Shown here piece by piece: positions 6,485 to 9,547 of a DNA stretch of 9,547 nt. This DNA is from Bacillota bacterium. GTDB taxonomy: Bacteria > Bacillota > Clostridia > Lachnospirales > Lachnospiraceae. Positions within the stretch are counted from its first letter, which is position 1; each line of letters opens with the position of its first letter. The stretch covers positions 1-9,547 of the forward strand of contig JAEZXP010000070.1 in assembly GCA_023419655.1 (NCBI GenBank), given 5' to 3'. The position numbers and the translations under genes were made by a program. The notes beneath the pieces are model-generated. The model was not told the origin of the DNA. It made no database searches and saw only the letters and a program-made list of their open reading frames with translations.

Positions 6485-7260
6485 TAGAATCCTGCCTCCT
6501 CCATATCGATGATGTCTGACGCCAGATGAGTAATCCGGATATCGTCAAACGTACATTCCTGCTCTATCTTAATCCTTCCCCTTTTTATCAGTTCTAAAAT
6601 CCCAAGAAAGGTTACAATGACCTCCATTTTAGTGGTCTGCTGTTCCAATAAACTCCGGAAGGAAAATACCTTATGCGCGATACCGTACCGTTGTATCCGG
6701 GTAAATATATCCGACAGGTTTATTTCCTCCTGCTCTATCTTTCCGAATTTACTTCGAATCGGGTCTATCTTGTCCGACTGTTTTTTTACGATGGATTTGA
6801 ATATAGTATGGAGCTTTGCCAGAGTTAAATCGCCTAGAAGCTCCTCCACATCAATCTCTTCCTTGAATTCGGCAATCTCTCTTGGAATTGACGGGGATTT
6901 GAACATAATCCTTGAGGCATCCTCCTGCTTGTCCCTCAACTGGTCGGAAACATACTTAAACATCTTGTACTCCAAGAGCCTGTCCACCAGCTCCTGCCTG
7001 GGGTCCGTTTCTTCTTCGTCCTCTTTTTCGGGCGCAGGCAGCAGCATACGGGATTTAATATTAATCAAGGTTGCAGCCATAACAAGAAACTCACTCATAA
7101 TCTCCAGATTTTTTGATTCCATAAGCTTTATGTATTCCAGATATTGCTCCGTAATCTCCACAATCGGAATATCATATATATTTATTTTATTCTTATCAAT
7201 CAAATGAAGCAGAAGGTCCAATGGTCCTTCAAATGCTTCCAGTTTAACCGGAATACTCAT
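6484..7260 (-). CDS. scpA: Segregation and condensation protein A (kleisin)
   Basis: A 258-residue kleisin that bridges the SMC heads and carries the ScpB dimer. The N-terminal SMC-neck-binding block is visible as VKLEAFEGPLDLLLHLIDKNKINIYDIPI (about 5-33). It is followed by the helical block with SEFLVMAATLINIKSRMLLP (56-75), a charged middle region, and the C-terminal winged helix (about 205-245, with VIVTFLGILELIKRGRI) that contacts the other SMC head. The start chosen is the ATG at 7258-7260, because GGAAGGAG (complement of 7270-7277) lies 9 bases upstream. A GTG at 7279-7281 would add seven residues that the family lacks, and it has no ribosome-binding site. The gene overlaps the end of the metallophosphoesterase by 17 bases and shares one base with scpB, so the three are co-transcribed. 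Confidence 0.96.
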   Translation of the reverse strand: MSIPVKLEAFEGPLDLLLHLIDKNKINIYDIPIVEITEQYLEYIKLMESKNLEIMSEFLVMAATLINIKSRMLLPAPEKEDEEETDPRQELVDRLLEYKMFKYVSDQLRDKQEDASRIMFKSPSIPREIAEFKEEIDVEELLGDLTLAKLHTIFKSIVKKQSDKIDPIRSKFGKIEQEEINLSDIFTRIQRYGIAHKVFSFRSLLEQQTTKMEVIVTFLGILELIKRGRIKIEQECTFDDIRITHLASDIIDMEEAGF

Positions 7261-8164
7261 TCTCGAATGCTCCTTCCTCACTTTTTATTTCTATCAAAAC
7301 CAGCTCAGGCATATTTAAAAATCTGGGCATAAAGGAATGGCCTCCCAATCCTCTTGAAATAACCATACGCTTATTATCCTCACATAACAGGCCTGCGTCA
7401 TATTTGGGAAACAGCTTCATCTGGGGGGAAATAACACCGCCTATAAACGGAATACGGACTAATCCTCCGTGAACATGACCGGAGAGGATTAAATCGGCTC
7501 CCCATTCCACATATTTTTTAAAATACACAGGATTGTGGGCAATCAAAATAGTATGCCCTTCTTTGTTTCGGGTACCGATATTTTCGATTATTTCATTCTG
7601 TTCAAGATTTAATGGCTTACCCTTGCCATAGAATTTCTGTGAGAGCGAAAGGCCTGTAATCGTAAGCTTACTATCCTTATAATGAAGTATAATGCTTTTA
7701 TTGTCTAAAAGATATACCCCCAGCTGTTTAAGCTTTTCCTTATATAGATTCCATGATTCATAAAGGGCTATGTTTTGTTTATAAGCCTCGGTATCCTTGC
7801 TGTAGGCCAAATCCTCAAATGCCTGCTCATGATTGCCGTAGGCATAATAAACCGGATAACGCTCTGAGATTTCCTTCATCAGGTCATATCCGTTCCCCGG
7901 ATAACAGGCTCTTCTTTTGGTTATCAGGTCCCCCGCTATTATAACAAAATCCGGCTTATGTTCCAATATTTTTTTCACAAGTCTGCGGTTGTTTTTACCG
8001 AAGCTTTTATTGTGAACATCCGCCAGGACAACAAAAGACAGATTCAGCTTGTCTTTACCCTGCAGGTTTATCTTATATTTTGACGTTGTAATAAATTTTT
8101 GTTCCAGAAAAGACCACAAAAAAAACAGTACGATTAATCCTGTAAACACCCAAATATATGTCAT
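7244..8164 (-). CDS. Membrane-anchored metallophosphoesterase (YkuE/YaeI-like)
   Basis: A calcineurin-like phosphoesterase of 306 residues with a single hydrophobic N-terminal segment (about 4-20) that should anchor it with the catalytic domain outside or at the membrane. The two-metal site is complete: D49 and H51 (DVH), D79 (GDL), N111 and H112 (GNHE), H210 (AHNP), and H230 and H232 in GHVHGG. Relatives include B. subtilis YkuE and E. coli YaeI; YaeI has been reported to hydrolyse a UDP-linked lipid A precursor. The substrate here is unknown; a cell-wall or nucleotide-linked lipid substrate is only a guess. AAGGAG lies 5 bases before the ATG at 8162-8164. The gene has its own promoter and its last 17 bases overlap scpA, so it leads the scpAB operon. 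Its link to chromosome segregation is by transcription; no functional connection is visible. Confidence 0.92.
   Translation of the reverse strand: MTYIWVFTGLIVLFFLWSFLEQKFITTSKYKINLQGKDKLNLSFVVLADVHNKSFGKNNRRLVKKILEHKPDFVIIAGDLITKRRACYPGNGYDLMKEISERYPVYYAYGNHEQAFEDLAYSKDTEAYKQNIALYESWNLYKEKLKQLGVYLLDNKSIILHYKDSKLTITGLSLSQKFYGKGKPLNLEQNEIIENIGTRNKEGHTILIAHNPVYFKKYVEWGADLILSGHVHGGLVRIPFIGGVISPQMKLFPKYDAGLLCEDNKRMVISRGLGGHSFMPRFLNMPELVLIEIKSEEGAFENEYSG
7270..7277 (-). promoter_or_regulatory. Ribosome-binding site that decides the scpA start
   Basis: GGAAGGAG on the minus strand, 9 bases before the ATG at 7260. It lies inside the last codons of the metallophosphoesterase, so ribosomes finishing that gene pass directly over it. 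Confidence 0.7.
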
Positions 8165-8213
8165 GGTTTCTCCTTTTTTGCTTTATAATTGATGAAACAT
8201 CCGCATATCCTTT

Positions 8214-8243
8214 ATCATATAACGGCAAGTATAAACATGTCAA
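8214..8243 (-). promoter_or_regulatory. Sigma-A-type promoter of the metallophosphoesterase-scpA-scpB operon
   Basis: Perfect TTGACA (complement of 8238-8243), an 18-base spacer, and TATGAT (complement of 8214-8219), one base from consensus. The predicted start is about 45 bases upstream of the metallophosphoesterase ATG. The -35 box directly abuts the T-rich tail of the terminator of the upstream carboxypeptidase. Confidence 0.65.
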
Positions 8244-8304
8244 CAAAAGAGATGGCAGCCACAGATATGTACTCATTGCTCCCTATGAAATACCTGCGGC
8301 TGCC
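8244..8304 (-). terminator. Intrinsic terminator of the upstream carboxypeptidase gene
   Basis: On the minus strand a 15-bp stem pairs the complement of 8290-8304 with the complement of 8254-8268. It includes two G-U pairs, has a 21-base loop, and is followed by ATCTCTTTTG (complement of 8244-8253). The stem begins 34 bases after the carboxypeptidase stop. The T-run is interrupted, so termination may be partial. Its first strand can also join a competing hairpin with 8321-8327. Confidence 0.6.
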
Positions 8305-8338
8305 TTGCAATATTTACGGCAGCAGCCTTCTATACCAT

Positions 8339-9547
8339 TTATCTGTAAGACAAAAAGTATCTTCTCAATGATTTTATGAAGCAATCCATATAACCTGCTT
8401 TACCGACAGCCTCCAAAGCCAGAATATCAACACTTCCTATCTTCTCATTATCATAATAATAGATGATATCCCCTATCTTATCCTCCGTGGTAACCGGTGC
8501 GGGAACCTTATCATACAGGATAACCTCTTTTCTAATGTTTTCAGGGGATTTTCCTGAAGGACACAAGTAAGAAAAATCACCGCTTATTCTTCCTCCGACA
8601 TAATCGGATACCCCCTTTGAAACATTAACAGGTTCTAAGGTAATATCCTTATTATCATCTACATAGAGAGAATAGTTGGCAAATCCGTAATTCAACAGCT
8701 TCGCCGCTTCCATGAACCTTGTTTTCGTATCCGGCGCCGCCATAATGACAGCGATTAATTCCATATTATCCCGCTTTGCGGTAGCGGACAGGCAATATTT
8801 TGCAAGGCTGGTTGACCCGGTTTTTAATCCTGTAATACCTTTGTAGGACTTAATAAGCTTATTGGTGTTGGTCAGCCCGAATTCCGTCCGTCCTTTTCTC
8901 GTGGTATGTACAAAGGTATCCATCCATATGGTGGCATAATTACTAATCTCGGGAAATCTTGTAACCAGCTCTCTGGACATTAACGCAATATCATAGGCCG
9001 ATGTATAATGGTTATCCGCATCCAATCCATAGCAATTAATAAAATTGGTATTGTTCATCCCCAGCTCTTTTGCTCTCTGATTCATCCTTGCCACAAATTC
9101 CTCTTCGGAACCGGCGATATGCTCAGCCATGGCTACAGAGGCATCATTGGCACTGGCAATGCTGATGCATTTTATCATCGTATCGACGGACTGAACCTCA
9201 TAAGGCTCAAGATACACCTGGGAGCCTCCCATCGAGGCGGCATGTTCGCTGACGCTTACATCATCTTTAAGGCTGATTTGCCCTGATTCCAAGGCTTCAA
9301 AAATCAAAAGCAGGGTCATAACCTTTGTAACACTGGCGGGTTTTAGCCTTTCATCCTTGTCTTTTTCAAAAAGTACTTCTCCTGTAGAGCCTTCCATTAA
9401 TACGGCGGATGGTGTGGCCAATTCCATCTTTGACTCTACCATTGCCGTAACCGGTATAACATCATTTATCTCCGGCTTGGTCGTGTTTATGTTTGCACTG
9501 AATATAGCGGTGGATACCGGAAGCAATAAGAATAATGATAATAGAAG
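8339..9547 (-). CDS. D-alanyl-D-alanine carboxypeptidase, DacF/PBP5 type (peptidase S11), 5'-partial
   Basis: A second penicillin-binding carboxypeptidase that trims pentapeptide stems outside the membrane. The frame stays open to base 9547. The codons upstream of 9526 encode Leu-Leu-Leu-Ser-Leu-Phe-Leu, which is the core of a signal peptide, so the TTG at 9524-9526 is not the start and the true start is off the window. A cleavage site is likely near AIFSA|N. Counting from the first visible residue, the motifs are S72-V-T-K75, S132-A-N134 and K242-T-G244. A PBP5-type C-terminal domain follows (about 290-375), and the end KSLRRYFLSYR is short and basic without a second membrane helix. The order and spacing of motifs match the carboxypeptidase at 3078-4367, but the sequences differ clearly, so the two are old paralogues. 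It lies upstream of the metallophosphoesterase operon, separated from it by a terminator and a promoter. Confidence 0.94.
   Translation of the reverse strand, partial: LLLSLFLLLPVSTAIFSANINTTKPEINDVIPVTAMVESKMELATPSAVLMEGSTGEVLFEKDKDERLKPASVTKVMTLLLIFEALESGQISLKDDVSVSEHAASMGGSQVYLEPYEVQSVDTMIKCISIASANDASVAMAEHIAGSEEEFVARMNQRAKELGMNNTNFINCYGLDADNHYTSAYDIALMSRELVTRFPEISNYATIWMDTFVHTTRKGRTEFGLTNTNKLIKSYKGITGLKTGSTSLAKYCLSATAKRDNMELIAVIMAAPDTKTRFMEAAKLLNYGFANYSLYVDDNKDITLEPVNVSKGVSDYVGGRISGDFSYLCPSGKSPENIRKEVILYDKVPAPVTTEDKIGDIIYYYDNEKIGSVDILALEAVGKAGYMDCFIKSLRRYFLSYR

Noticed and set aside
6617..7207. A 196-codon open frame antisense to scpA
   Set aside because: Its serine- and isoleucine-rich translation is what the complement of scpA codons produces. 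It has no start signals, and scpA is certain.
7261..7281. GTG at 7279-7281 as the scpA start
   Set aside because: There is no ribosome-binding site before it, and the seven extra residues are not part of the family, whereas the ATG at 7260 has GGAAGGAG at good spacing.
1..9547. CRISPR arrays, transposases, phage genes, tRNA, rRNA or toxin-antitoxin modules
   Set aside because: I looked on both strands and saw no repeat-spacer pattern, no such protein families and no cloverleaf or rRNA sequence.

Overview
The window looks like chromosomal DNA of a strictly anaerobic, low-to-mid GC Gram-positive clostridium, most likely Lachnospiraceae or a close relative. This is inferred from the gene content: uronate isomerase, a two-domain flavodiiron protein, class B sortase, two DacF-type D,D-carboxypeptidases and ScpA/ScpB. 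AGGAGG-type ribosome-binding sites and the protein sequence style agree. No species can be named from sequence alone. There are no rRNAs, tRNAs, insertion sequences, CRISPR arrays or phage genes, and no gap between genes exceeds 300 bases.

Layout. Positions 1-1224 (+) hold the C-terminal seven-eighths or so of uronate isomerase (uxaC), ending at a strong hairpin terminator (1236-1273) that can work in both directions. Convergent to it, 1349-1570 (-) is a 73-residue two-helix membrane protein with a good ribosome-binding site and an ECF-sigma-like promoter. Next on the minus strand are a flavodiiron protein (1750-2946), with a 23-bp perfect palindrome between its promoter and its ribosome-binding site, and a D,D-carboxypeptidase (3078-4367). 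Divergent from the latter, 4479-5783 (+) is a class B sortase with a consensus-like promoter and a long hairpin terminator. The right part is all minus strand: scpB (5912-6484), scpA (6484-7260), a membrane-anchored metallophosphoesterase (7244-8164), and a second D,D-carboxypeptidase (8339-9547) cut by the window edge at its signal peptide.

How the genes fit together. Most of the window serves the cell envelope and chromosome: two peptidoglycan-trimming carboxypeptidases, a sortase, and the ScpAB partners of the SMC condensin. scpA and scpB are tightly coupled (stop and start share one base), and scpA also overlaps the metallophosphoesterase by 17 bases, so these three form one operon. It has its own promoter immediately after the terminator of the upstream carboxypeptidase. 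The flavodiiron protein provides oxygen or nitric oxide detoxification for an anaerobe. uxaC belongs to hexuronate catabolism and is unrelated to its neighbours.

I see no clearly new multi-gene system. The signals most worth a second look are non-coding or small: the palindrome in the flavodiiron leader, the small membrane protein with its ECF-like promoter, the alternative hairpins between the carboxypeptidase and the metallophosphoesterase, and the long stem after the sortase.
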